From assembly GCF_004000825.1 (NCBI RefSeq), contig NZ_BILZ01000021.1:25260-89259 (forward strand): a DNA stretch of 64,000 nucleotides. Direction: 5' to 3'. Of the stretch, positions 35,475 through 44,254 are shown piece after piece. Position 1 is the stretch's first letter. Each line of letters starts with the position of its first letter. The position numbers and the translations under genes were made by a program. The notes beneath the pieces are model-generated. The model was not told the origin of the DNA, searched no databases, and saw only the letters and a program-made list of their open reading frames with translations. This stretch comes from Paenibacillus kobensis NBRC 15729. GTDB taxonomy: Bacteria > Bacillota > Bacilli > Paenibacillales > Paenibacillaceae.

Positions 35475-36876
35475 TCTTATTCACAAATCCTTTCACGATC
35501 GTCCTGCCGATAATTCGAATGTCAAACAAGAAGGTCCAATTCTCCAAATAGAACAAATCGTGTACGATCCGCTCTTCAATTGATGTATCTCCCCGAAGAC
35601 CGTTCGTCTGCGCCCATCCGGTTATGCCCGGACGAACATGGTGCTTGACCATATATTTCGGCACTTGCTCTTTGAACTGTTCAACGAAGAACGGCCGCTC
35701 CGGCCTAGGACCTACGACGCTCATCTGTCCCATCAGCACGTTAAAGAACTGAGGCAGCTCATCCAAGCTAGTCCGCCGGATGAACGACCCGAACGCGGTT
35801 CGGCGAGGATCGTTTTCTACCGTCCATTGTGTGTCTGACACTTTTGCAACTGATTGACGCATCGAGCGAAACTTGTACATGTAGAACGGCTTGCGACCAT
35901 AACCGATTCTCTCTTGCTTAAATATGACCGGACCCGGCGAGGTCAGCTTGACTCCAACTGCAACAGCTAGCAATATCGGCGATAAAAGGATAATGGCAGC
36001 AGATGCGAACAATACATCAAACGTTCGTTTAAGCAGCCGATTGCTAAACTCATCTAACGGAATATCCCTAACGTTAATAAGAGGCATACCAGCGAAGTTG
36101 TCAAAGAATGGCCGTGCCGGCAGCACATCGAAGTAATCCGGAATGATAAGTGCTTTAACGCCCGCTTTATCACACGTCTCAATGAGACTTGCATATTTGG
36201 CGTGCGCCTCGAGCGGTAGCGCAACAATCACTTCGTCGATGGACGAATTGAATGCCAGCGTCTCTTCCAAGCTGTCGAGAGGCCCCATGATCTTAACGTC
36301 ACCCGAATGATTATGCGGTTGATCATCCAGAAACCCGAACACCTCGTAACCGAGCTCCGGACGGTTCAGCAGACGCTCTTGAAACCGCTGGCCGACAGTT
36401 CCCGCACCTAGAATGAGCACATATCTCTTGTTATAACCTTGGCTGCGTGCCCAAGCCAAAATATTTTTGACCATGAGGCGGTAACCGACCGCCCCTGTCA
36501 CCGCGATCCCGAAGAAGATAACCAAGAACTCCCGCGATATATGCTCTTCCTTAGCGATATACAGCAAGCTAAGAACAAGCAGTCCGCTCAATCCGTTAGC
36601 CTGTACAATCTTTAACACATCATAGGAGAAGCTTTTGCGCCTGCGCGGCGTATAGTAGCCGACGTAGAAACCAATCACAACGGCTGCGAAAGCATATATG
36701 GTACCCCATATGAAATAACTCTTAAATGGCAGCGTTGAATAGTGGACTAACCATCCGCTTGAAAATTTAATCCAATAGGCCAATAGAAACGCAAGCAGTG
36801 CACAACATAGATCCGCAAGCATATACACTTGCGTTAAAAACCGTTGGTTTTGTCGAATCAAATTCTCCGACTCCAT
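35464..36876 (-). CDS. full-length undecaprenyl-phosphate glycosyl-1-phosphate transferase
   Basis: A polyprenol-phosphate sugar transferase of the WcaJ/WbaP/EpsE kind. The ATG at 36876 gives 470 residues starting MESENLIRQNQRFLTQVYML; the frame stays open to a TTG at 36942 without a ribosome site, so the start is uncertain. There are four N-terminal helices, a Rossmann-like CoA-binding-type domain (YVLILGAGTVGQRFQERLL), a fifth hydrophobic segment and the catalytic core FYMYKFRSMRQSV, RRTSLDELPQFFNVLMGQMS and VVGPRPERPFF. It would start a second glycan, distinct from the one initiated at 9086-9802. Its promoter is overlapped by a palindrome. Confidence 0.9.
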   Translation of the reverse strand: MESENLIRQNQRFLTQVYMLADLCCALLAFLLAYWIKFSSGWLVHYSTLPFKSYFIWGTIYAFAAVVIGFYVGYYTPRRRKSFSYDVLKIVQANGLSGLLVLSLLYIAKEEHISREFLVIFFGIAVTGAVGYRLMVKNILAWARSQGYNKRYVLILGAGTVGQRFQERLLNRPELGYEVFGFLDDQPHNHSGDVKIMGPLDSLEETLAFNSSIDEVIVALPLEAHAKYASLIETCDKAGVKALIIPDYFDVLPARPFFDNFAGMPLINVRDIPLDEFSNRLLKRTFDVLFASAAIILLSPILLAVAVGVKLTSPGPVIFKQERIGYGRKPFYMYKFRSMRQSVAKVSDTQWTVENDPRRTAFGSFIRRTSLDELPQFFNVLMGQMSVVGPRPERPFFVEQFKEQVPKYMVKHHVRPGITGWAQTNGLRGDTSIEERIVHDLFYLENWTFLFDIRIIGRTIVKGFVNKNAY

Positions 36877-36978
36877 TCCATAAGTCTCTAGCTCTTTCTT
36901 AAATTCTATTCTATCATTCACATTACCGAAAACCAATTTCAATAATAGGCAACGAGTTTTAATAGAACTTCTTCATCC

Positions 36979-37018
36979 ATCATATATCGTTTCGACTCGT
37001 TTCTACAATGCATTGTAG
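36979..37018 (-). promoter_or_regulatory. promoter with an overlapping 16-bp palindrome
   Basis: On the minus strand TTGTAG (37003-37008) and TATGAT (36979-36984) are 18 bases apart. The -35 hexamer is one half of the perfect palindrome CTACAATGCATTGTAG (37003-37018), a plausible repressor operator for the initiating-transferase unit. The regulator is not identifiable. Confidence 0.5.
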
Positions 37019-37062
37019 TTTAAACCTTTACTAAATTTATTGGCAGCACATTTCCCCGCACT

Positions 37063-37110
37063 AAAAAAAGCGCATAAGCACCCGTTATCATCATCCAGGT
37101 GCGAATGCGC
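37063..37110 (-). terminator. intrinsic terminator ending the rhamnose-glycan operon
   Basis: On the minus strand GCGCATTCGCACC and GGTGCTTATGCGC form an interrupted stem around a 15-base loop, followed by seven T residues (A-run 37063-37069). It lies 28 bases beyond the rmlD stop. Confidence 0.87.
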
Positions 37111-37137
37111 AATTGTAACCAGTAAAACAACCAGCAG

Positions 37138-38007
37138 CTATACTCGATGCAAGTAATCCTTCAGCGCTTCGCGCCAATTCCGCATCGGCGTCAATCCATT
37201 AACCCGGATTGCACAATGATCCATAACCGAGAAGGCAGGACGTGGCGCCGGACGAGGAAACTCAGCCGTCGTACATGGCTCCGTATGGACCAGCATCCCT
37301 TGTTCCTCGAAGATCGCGACAGCGAACTCATACCAAGAACACGTGCCGCTGTTGGAAGCATGGTAAATGCCGTAAGCATCTGTATGCACAAGCTCCAGCA
37401 ACATAGCTGCAAGATCCCATGTATATGTCGGCGAGCCAATCTGATCCTGCACGACCTTGACTGCCCCGCGCTCCGCTCCGACCTTCAGCATCGTCTTCAC
37501 GAAATTAGCTCCGTATGGACCATATACCCAGGATGTCCGAACGATAAAGTACCGGTCATGCAGCGTGCTGACCAATTGCTCTCCGGCCAACTTCGACTTT
37601 CCATATATGGTGCGCGGCTTCGGAATATCATATTCGTTATAAGGCACTTCCGATGTACCGTCGAATACGTAGTCCGTGCTGACATAAGCAAGTTTAGCCC
37701 CAACCTCGCGTGCGGCCACCGCAATATTGCGCGTTCCTGCCGCATTCACCCGGAAAGATCCGTCAATATCAGTCTCCGCCTGATCGACAGCAGTATAAGC
37801 AGCGCAATGAATGACGGCATGCGGCTGGAACGACTGAATCACCGTCCGGCATTGTTCTAGATCGGTTATGTCCAGCTCACTCCGCCCAAATCCACGTATT
37901 TCGAGTTGTTCTGCGCCTGGACCATCCCACAATGCAAGCTCCCGGCCAAGCTGTCCGTTAGCTCCCGTAACAAGAATTCTTAGCCGCTCTCCCGACGCGC
38001 GAGTCAT
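37138..38007 (-). CDS. rmlD: dTDP-4-dehydrorhamnose reductase
   Basis: A 289-residue short-chain dehydrogenase catalysing the last step to dTDP-L-rhamnose. ILVTGANGQLGRELALW (11-27) is the nucleotide site, the catalytic pair lies in VSTDYVFDG and YGKSKLAGEQ, and RTSWVYGPYGANFVKTML follows. The ATG overlaps the rmlB stop by four bases. It is the last gene of the operon, followed by a terminator. All four rml genes are present in the order A-C-B-D. Confidence 0.94.
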   Translation of the reverse strand: MTRASGERLRILVTGANGQLGRELALWDGPGAEQLEIRGFGRSELDITDLEQCRTVIQSFQPHAVIHCAAYTAVDQAETDIDGSFRVNAAGTRNIAVAAREVGAKLAYVSTDYVFDGTSEVPYNEYDIPKPRTIYGKSKLAGEQLVSTLHDRYFIVRTSWVYGPYGANFVKTMLKVGAERGAVKVVQDQIGSPTYTWDLAAMLLELVHTDAYGIYHASNSGTCSWYEFAVAIFEEQGMLVHTEPCTTAEFPRPAPRPAFSVMDHCAIRVNGLTPMRNWREALKDYLHRV

Positions 38008-39026
38008 GCTTTATCTCCTAGACGATCTCCGTACTGCTTCGAATAGTAATGTAGGTAACCTCCGCTAATGACGCCATTCATCCACGCCTGATTGTTCAAG
38101 TACCAGCGAATTGTTTCCCGAATGCCGCTCTCGTAATCGTGTTTAGGCGCCCAACCGAGTTCGTTACGAATTTTGTCCGCATCAATTGCGTACCTTCGAT
38201 CATGCCCGAGCCGATCCCCTATGTACGTAATGAGCGACTCCGGTTTGCCAAGCTCTGCAAGAATGGTACCCACCACTTGAACGTTTGTCCGCTCGTTGCG
38301 GCCTCCGACGTTATATACCTCACCATTGCGGCCTCCGCGAATGACAAGATCAATAGCGCTGCAGTGATCCTCTACATACAGCCAATCACGCACATTCAAT
38401 CCATCGCCGTATACAGGAAGAGGCTTATCGTTAAGAGCATTATGAATCATAAGAGGAATAAGCTTCTCCGGGAACTGGTACGGACCGTAGTTGTTCGAGC
38501 AGCGTGTAATATTGACCGACAGCCCAAACGTCTCGTGATAAGCACGAACAAGCAGGTCGGCTCCCGCTTTGCTCGCCGAATAAGGACTATTAGGAGCGAG
38601 TGGCGTATCCTCTGTGAAGAGCCCGGTATCACCTAACGTGCCGTACACCTCGTCAGTAGATACTTGAACGAACTTGCCGACGTTATATTGCTTCGCAAGA
38701 TCAAGCAGCGTCTGCGTGCCAAGAATATTGGTCCGCACAAAAATATCCGGATGCAGGATGCTGCGGTCTACGTGCGATTCCGCTGCGAAGTTCGCCACTA
38801 CGTCAATGCCTTCGGCGAACAATGGCTCCAATGCTGCACGGTCGGCAATATCCGCTTTGACGAACCGATAGTTGGCGTTGCCTTCTACAGACGTCAAATT
38901 TTCCAGATTACCTGCATACGTTAGGGCGTCTACGTTAATAATCGTGACGTCTGTATATTTGTTCAACATATAGATGACGAAGTTACTGCCGATAAAGCCA
39001 GCACCGCCCGTTACTAATAGCTTCAT
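38004..39026 (-). CDS. rmlB: dTDP-glucose 4,6-dehydratase
   Basis: I choose the ATG at 39026, which follows AAAGGGTG by seven bases and starts MKLLVTGGAGFIGSNFV; the GTG at 39035 would lie inside the ribosome site. This gives 340 residues. Conserved stretches are FAAESHVDRS, STDEVYGTLG, YSASKAGADLLV (catalytic Tyr and Lys) and RCSNNYGPYQFPEKLIPL. It converts dTDP-glucose to dTDP-4-keto-6-deoxyglucose. It begins five bases after the rmlC stop. Confidence 0.95.
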   Translation of the reverse strand: MKLLVTGGAGFIGSNFVIYMLNKYTDVTIINVDALTYAGNLENLTSVEGNANYRFVKADIADRAALEPLFAEGIDVVANFAAESHVDRSILHPDIFVRTNILGTQTLLDLAKQYNVGKFVQVSTDEVYGTLGDTGLFTEDTPLAPNSPYSASKAGADLLVRAYHETFGLSVNITRCSNNYGPYQFPEKLIPLMIHNALNDKPLPVYGDGLNVRDWLYVEDHCSAIDLVIRGGRNGEVYNVGGRNERTNVQVVGTILAELGKPESLITYIGDRLGHDRRYAIDADKIRNELGWAPKHDYESGIRETIRWYLNNQAWMNGVISGGYLHYYSKQYGDRLGDKA

Positions 39027-39031
39027 TCCAT

Positions 39032-39589
39032 TCACCCTTTGTACTCGAAATTAATGTCGGCATCCGCCAGAACCGGGTGCTTACCATCCTTATCCGACAG
39101 AACAGGGGTGTTCGTCGGCCAATCGATTCCGAGCGCCGGGTCATTCCAAGCGATGCCGCGGTCATTCTCGGGCGAATAATACTCATCCACCTTATATTGC
39201 ACTTCACAGTTTGGCACCAGCGTACAGAAGCCATGCGCAAATCCTTGAGGGACAAGCAACTGCCTTTTATTATCCGCAGACAATATAAAGCCCTGCCATT
39301 GACCGAACGTCGGCGAGCCGCGCCGAATGTCGACCACAACGTCATAGATCGCACCGGCCGTCACTCTAACCAGCTTGGTCTGAGCTTTCGGATTAAGTTG
39401 ATAATGCATACCTCGCAGCACCCCCGCCTCGGCAGACAACGAATGATTGTCCTGCACGAACCGATGCGTAATGCCATGCTCCGCGAATCGTTGCTCGTTA
39501 TAACTTTCCGAGAAGAAGCCTCGCCGGTCGCCGAATACCGCCGGTTCGATCAATTTAACATCAGGCAGCTTCGTGTCGAATATTTTCAT
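39032..39589 (-). CDS. rmlC: dTDP-4-dehydrorhamnose 3,5-epimerase
   Basis: A 185-residue cupin. FFSESYNEQRF, FVQDNHSLSAEAGVLRGMHY (active-site histidine in RGMHYQ) and PQGFAHGFCTL are diagnostic of RmlC. GAGGTG lies upstream of the ATG. It acts between RmlB and RmlD in the dTDP-rhamnose pathway. Confidence 0.95.
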   Translation of the reverse strand: MKIFDTKLPDVKLIEPAVFGDRRGFFSESYNEQRFAEHGITHRFVQDNHSLSAEAGVLRGMHYQLNPKAQTKLVRVTAGAIYDVVVDIRRGSPTFGQWQGFILSADNKRQLLVPQGFAHGFCTLVPNCEVQYKVDEYYSPENDRGIAWNDPALGIDWPTNTPVLSDKDGKHPVLADADINFEYKG

Positions 39590-39677
39590 GAGTTATTAGT
39601 CACCTCTAAATTATTACGCTCCATGTTCAAAGCGCAGTAAAACTACGGTTAAGATCTTCACTTTACGGCAGTTGATC

Positions 39678-40421
39678 CTACAGTTTAAGCTTTCCGAATT
39701 CTTCACTGAACAAAATGTCTTTCGCAAGTTCGTTCGCTTTCGTAAGCGAAGCGTGAGTGCCCGCATCCGTCCACCAACCTTGCAATATATCATATGTCAG
39801 ATTGCCGGAAGAGATATAGGCATTGTTAACGTCTGTAATCTCTAATTCCCCCCTGCCCGAAGGCACAAGGGTGCGAACGATCTCAAATACGCGGTTGTCA
39901 TACATATAGATGCCTGTTACCGCATATGTGCTCTTCGGCTCCGACGGCTTCTCCTCGATCGAGACGATGCGGTCTCCCGACAACTCCGGCACGCCATAAC
40001 GCTGCGGATCGTGAACCTCTTGTATAAGAATTTTAGCTCCGTGCTGTTGTTTTTTGAAATTCGAAACATATGGGGTAATGGAGTCGGAAAACACGTTGTC
40101 GCCGAGTATAACCAGCATTTGATCTTCCCCAACGAATTGCTCTGCTAAACCTAGCGCTTGAGCGATTCCTCCTGCCTCATCTTGCACCTTATACGTAAAT
40201 TCAACCTGCATGTCGCTGCCGCTGCCGAGCAGACCAACAACGTCTCCCATGTGCTCCTTGCCTGTAACGATCAGAATGTTCGTAATGCCGGCCTCTTTCA
40301 TTTTGGCAACGGAATGATAAATCATCGGATATTTGCCGACCGGAAGCAAATGTTTATTCGTAACCTTGGTCAGCGGGTATAAGCGAGAGCCCGTGCCTCC
40401 TGCAAGTATTATGCCCTTCAT
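39678..40421 (-). CDS. rmlA: glucose-1-phosphate thymidylyltransferase
   Basis: A 247-residue enzyme forming dTDP-glucose. It starts MKGIILAGGTGSRLYPLTKV and contains DNVFSDSI, EEKPSEPKSTYAVTGIYMYD and a C-terminal WTDAGTHASL. It is the short form of about 245 residues common in Firmicutes, without the C-terminal allosteric extension of the 290-residue enterobacterial enzyme. AAGGAAGCG precedes the ATG. It is the first of the rml genes, 13 bases after the acyltransferase gene. Confidence 0.94.
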   Translation of the reverse strand: MKGIILAGGTGSRLYPLTKVTNKHLLPVGKYPMIYHSVAKMKEAGITNILIVTGKEHMGDVVGLLGSGSDMQVEFTYKVQDEAGGIAQALGLAEQFVGEDQMLVILGDNVFSDSITPYVSNFKKQQHGAKILIQEVHDPQRYGVPELSGDRIVSIEEKPSEPKSTYAVTGIYMYDNRVFEIVRTLVPSGRGELEITDVNNAYISSGNLTYDILQGWWTDAGTHASLTKANELAKDILFSEEFGKLKL

Positions 40422-40434
40422 ATAATCGCTTCCT

Positions 40435-41472
40435 TTATATTTTTTTCTTCTTTAGCTGTAAGCTTCTCTTCTCAACGTAATTCCATGACAGAATCGATAA
40501 AATGAGCGTAATTGGAGCGGCAATTATAAAATTGTACATCGGCGTTACATGATCTTTCAAAACATAGGAAACGATCTGTTGAACCGGGAATGCATAAATA
40601 TACATCCCATAAGAAAAGTCTCCTCTTTCTTGAAGCGTCTTGAATAGCTTGGATATCCCGAGTCCTAAGAAAAAGATCAGATAGGTGCCGCAAAAGATAA
40701 ATGCCAACTTATAATGATCGGTCCACGTAAACAACCACAATAAAGCAACAGACAGAAGGGCCGCATACTTGTTGAGCTTGATTTCCCTTCTGAACAAATA
40801 AACGATCATTCCCATACCGAAATACTTAAACAGTTCAAAGTATTGAAAAACCGCTTCACCCGGATTTAGCTTGAGGGAAATCACTAATACAATTACAAAC
40901 AACGGAACTAGTACACTCTTCTTCAACAATTTGAGCGATCCCAGAACGGCTACAACCATGTAGAAGAACAGCTCGTACCACAACGTCCATAAGGAACCAT
41001 TGACTGCGTTAGGATAAGGATTATGCTCAAAAACTCCCGGCAAGCTGTACTGCATATTTACGAGCATGAACGACTCTAAATATCTCAATGTCGCAGGATT
41101 TAGAAGATAGGTTCTGCCATCAACAGTTGTTAGGATTGGCCCTAGTACGAATACCGTCAGCAAAATCAATACAATTAATGCAGGATAAATCCTTAAGATC
41201 CGATTCCTGAAATACTCGAAAATATTAGCGCTGCGCTCATAACTAAAGGTAATCAGAAAGCCACTAATGATAAAGAAAATACTTACGCCAAGTCCGCCGA
41301 ATGTCTCTTGTCCATTCGTGAGCTTAGAAAATGGTTCAGAGGCATTTGAACCAAGCGTTAAGGGATAAGAATGTGAGAATATAACCAGCGCAGCTGCCAA
41401 AAGTCTAATTATATCGAAATTATTTTCTCGGCTTGTAAAACGATCCGCAATGCTTCCGCCAATGATCTTCAT
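40435..41472 (-). CDS. acyltransferase family 3 (OafA-like) membrane protein
   Basis: A 345-residue integral membrane protein with about ten helices. The conserved N-terminal NFDIIRLLAAALVIFSHSYP carries the arginine and histidine typical of acyltransferase-3 proteins, and ISGFLITFSYERS follows. It probably transfers acetyl or a similar acyl group from a cytoplasmic donor onto the glycan made by this operon. It lacks the extracellular SGNH domain found in some relatives. It is tightly linked to rmlA downstream and to the methyltransferase-GT2 gene upstream. AGAGGAAG precedes the ATG. Confidence 0.86.
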   Translation of the reverse strand: MKIIGGSIADRFTSRENNFDIIRLLAAALVIFSHSYPLTLGSNASEPFSKLTNGQETFGGLGVSIFFIISGFLITFSYERSANIFEYFRNRILRIYPALIVLILLTVFVLGPILTTVDGRTYLLNPATLRYLESFMLVNMQYSLPGVFEHNPYPNAVNGSLWTLWYELFFYMVVAVLGSLKLLKKSVLVPLFVIVLVISLKLNPGEAVFQYFELFKYFGMGMIVYLFRREIKLNKYAALLSVALLWLFTWTDHYKLAFIFCGTYLIFFLGLGISKLFKTLQERGDFSYGMYIYAFPVQQIVSYVLKDHVTPMYNFIIAAPITLILSILSWNYVEKRSLQLKKKKI

Positions 41473-41484
41473 CTCATCTTCCTC

Positions 41485-43317
41485 TTAACTTTTTCTGAAT
41501 GCACGTGTTAGTTTCCAACTCTTTGAATTCTGCGCATTAAAAATGAACTCATCCAGCTCTTTCTCACCAGCGCTGAATATATCCGGCACACACGTTCTCT
41601 TTCCTAGAAGCCGCTTAACTAACCGCATCGGCTTCGTAATATTCCAGGAATTAGAGGTAAGTATTAAATGGGCAATCTTTCTTTTACTAACCAACTCATC
41701 ATTAACAAGTATACCCGAGTCATTCGATGCGCCTTGGGAATACATACCGACCAGCGCAGATAACCTCTTCACATTACCAGGCGGCATAATGAAGAATTGG
41801 CTGTTGAACTTATTCTGAACGTAACGGTAATTATCTTCCCACTCCTGTTGATTATGCAGCGACTGTGAACTCGTGCCCTTGATCCACCATCTGTATATGT
41901 TAGTGACGACAGGAGTACTCGCTACGCCGCAAATAAAGGCTGATCGAACAATAAAATCCCAGTCTTCAATCGTATTGATAGATTCATCGAATCTCAGACC
42001 AAAGTCATGGAATAGCGATCTAGGGAAAGCCAAGCATAATCCTGGACACTGATTATGATGAAGCATCGTAATATAATCGAATTCTGCTGGATAATCGTTC
42101 AAGAAGCCTGAGACAGCTCTAGAAGTTTTATTGCCGTAAGACGTTTCTACTGTCTCGTACTCTTGTCTTACAGACACCGATTTTAATATCTTCCCGTAAT
42201 TCGTGACCGACAGTTTCTTAAATTCGTCCACCCAATTACTGAACACAATATCGTCATCATCCAAGATCGAAATATACTGACCCTCAGCCTGCTGAAAACC
42301 AACGTTCAACGGGGTTGAGCGGTTTCCTCTGTCGACTCTTATCAATCGGACCTTCGACCGCATCCAATCGGGCAAGTCATTGATTATGCCCTCCACGACC
42401 AATTGCTTGTCGACGGACAATTTATGCCCTACAACAAGCACTTCAAAATCCGTACATTCTTGGCCCGTTAAGCAAAGTAAAACTTCTTTCAGCTCTTGCG
42501 GCCTGTCTCCCACCGTTCTCGTAATAATCGATAGAAACGGTCTTTGTTTCGAGTGATTATCCGCACTTTGCACACCATGGCTTGCAATAAACAATCGAAC
42601 AAATTGATTCACTTTTCCGTTTTCTTTCATCCCTTTTCTTAGGCCTAACAGCAACTGGCGCAAGGAGGACTGATCGGCAAGTGTCAACAGTTCTTTCGGG
42701 AAATATTGATCGCTCTTTTCAAGCACAACGTCCTGCTGGCCGATTTGATGCAATCCATATTTTTGGGAGATGGCGGCCAATTTCTCTTCGGTAAAAATAT
42801 TGATATGAGTCTCATCCAGCAACCCCGTACTAGTCTCATTAAATTTGTTACATAGCAACTTCAGTACGATGTCGTCATGAGCAAAGTTCGGTACACTAAT
42901 AACAACCGGCGCATTATATTGTTTGGAAAGCGCAGCGATCGTTTGAAAAACATCTTCAGCATTAACGACGTGCTCCAGCGTATCCAGTATCGATATGGAA
43001 GCAACCTTCCGGTTACCGATTAGATTCTGAATGAACCGAATATTCTCTTCGCAACCAGCCAATTGAAATTGATAGGCCTCTGTTCCCTCTTCACTTAAAT
43101 GCTTAACGGCATCCGGATCCGCATCAATGCCCACGTAATGCAATTGAAAGGCATTCTTAAGTTCGCGGCTAATGGCTCCCCATCCGCACCCAATATCAAG
43201 GTGAATGCCTTCTTTCGGAAAATCGAACCGACTCAACAGATTTACGGCATGTCCGTAAACATTGTCTACCGCATATTCAAACTGATAAGGGTATTCATCA
43301 ATACTCTTTTTCTTCAC
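41485..43317 (-). CDS. class I methyltransferase-GT2 glycosyltransferase fusion
   Basis: A 610-residue protein. Residues about 20-200 form a SAM-dependent methyltransferase: HLDIGCGWGAISREL (39-53) is motif I and SISILDTLEHVVNAEDVF a later motif. From about residue 258 there is a family 2 glycosyltransferase (FLSIITRTVGDRPQELKEVL) with the metal site in ISILDDDDIVFSNWV. It may add a sugar and methylate it or the chain end, a modification often linked to chain termination in ABC-exported O-antigens. The GTG start overlaps the previous gene's stop by four bases. Order of action and target are inference. Confidence 0.84.
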   Translation of the reverse strand: MKKKSIDEYPYQFEYAVDNVYGHAVNLLSRFDFPKEGIHLDIGCGWGAISRELKNAFQLHYVGIDADPDAVKHLSEEGTEAYQFQLAGCEENIRFIQNLIGNRKVASISILDTLEHVVNAEDVFQTIAALSKQYNAPVVISVPNFAHDDIVLKLLCNKFNETSTGLLDETHINIFTEEKLAAISQKYGLHQIGQQDVVLEKSDQYFPKELLTLADQSSLRQLLLGLRKGMKENGKVNQFVRLFIASHGVQSADNHSKQRPFLSIITRTVGDRPQELKEVLLCLTGQECTDFEVLVVGHKLSVDKQLVVEGIINDLPDWMRSKVRLIRVDRGNRSTPLNVGFQQAEGQYISILDDDDIVFSNWVDEFKKLSVTNYGKILKSVSVRQEYETVETSYGNKTSRAVSGFLNDYPAEFDYITMLHHNQCPGLCLAFPRSLFHDFGLRFDESINTIEDWDFIVRSAFICGVASTPVVTNIYRWWIKGTSSQSLHNQQEWEDNYRYVQNKFNSQFFIMPPGNVKRLSALVGMYSQGASNDSGILVNDELVSKRKIAHLILTSNSWNITKPMRLVKRLLGKRTCVPDIFSAGEKELDEFIFNAQNSKSWKLTRAFRKS

Positions 43318-44222
43318 AATGAAAACCTCATCTTCCCGTAATTGTTATTGATGAACTCACCTATTTTATGATCGGGATCGACCTGCTGAGGCAACTTCCC
43401 TTCCGATTTCAACTTCCTGAAATGCTCAGCAGCCTTCTTGTAGTAGCTGATATTGGAATTATCGAAGTATGCGAGTATGTTCGAAAGGATGTCGGACCTC
43501 GACCACTTATATGCCATCAGAATGCCGGCCTCAGCGGAGTAATAATCCTCCGCATCACTAGTCTGCCAAGCTGCATTGTTCGACAACGTTTTGTCATGAA
43601 ATGCTACTGCAGATGGCTGGAATATCACTTTATACCCTTGAAGCCGAATCATCCATGAAAAATCAACGTCATCACAGTACAAGAAGAATGTATCCGCATC
43701 AAAGCCGTTTACTTTCTCGAAGACAGGTCTTGGTATAAGGACGCACGCAGTAGAGGCCCAACTCGTCTCGCCCGTTTTAGGGTTGTACGCTTTGGGATGC
43801 TCTATCGGCATTTGCCTCGCCTCCACTATGCCTACCTTATGATTAGGCTCAGCGTAAGGTTTAGCTAATTGCAATATCGTATCAGGAGCAAGCAAAATAT
43901 CCGGGTTAATAATCATGATGTAGTCGGTATCCGTAAGGCTGGCCAACAGGTTATGGCCACGCGCCGACCCCAAATTCGATCCGAAATAATGATATCGAAT
44001 TTTAACGTATTCCCCGAACTCTGCGTTCAGCTCTTCAATTTCTTGCTCATTGAATACCGGATTCTGAGATCCGTCCCCATAATAGACGGTAACCTCATCG
44101 AATAATCGCTGGTTAATTGCAAAATCCACTGCCCTTGCAATGCTCTTAATCGATCGAATAATCCGTTGCGGTTCGTTGTGGTACAATACCGATTGAATCT
44201 GCAAACTCCTGTTTTGAATCAT
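43314..44222 (-). CDS. glycosyltransferase family 2 (rhamnosyltransferase-like)
   Basis: A 302-residue GT-A enzyme of the WbbL/RfbF-like group. Supporting stretches are IRYHYFGSNLGSARGHNLLA, the metal site in IMINPDILLAPD and FLYCDDVDFSWMIRLQGYKV. These features are common in dTDP-rhamnose-using transferases, which fits the rml genes in this operon. GGGAG lies eight bases before the ATG. It overlaps the methyltransferase fusion gene by four bases. Confidence 0.86.
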   Translation of the reverse strand: MIQNRSLQIQSVLYHNEPQRIIRSIKSIARAVDFAINQRLFDEVTVYYGDGSQNPVFNEQEIEELNAEFGEYVKIRYHYFGSNLGSARGHNLLASLTDTDYIMIINPDILLAPDTILQLAKPYAEPNHKVGIVEARQMPIEHPKAYNPKTGETSWASTACVLIPRPVFEKVNGFDADTFFLYCDDVDFSWMIRLQGYKVIFQPSAVAFHDKTLSNNAAWQTSDAEDYYSAEAGILMAYKWSRSDILSNILAYFDNSNISYYKKAAEHFRKLKSEGKLPQQVDPDHKIGEFINNNYGKMRFSL

Positions 44223-44254
44223 ATAGGATTCTCCCTATTCATTGGTGATATTGA

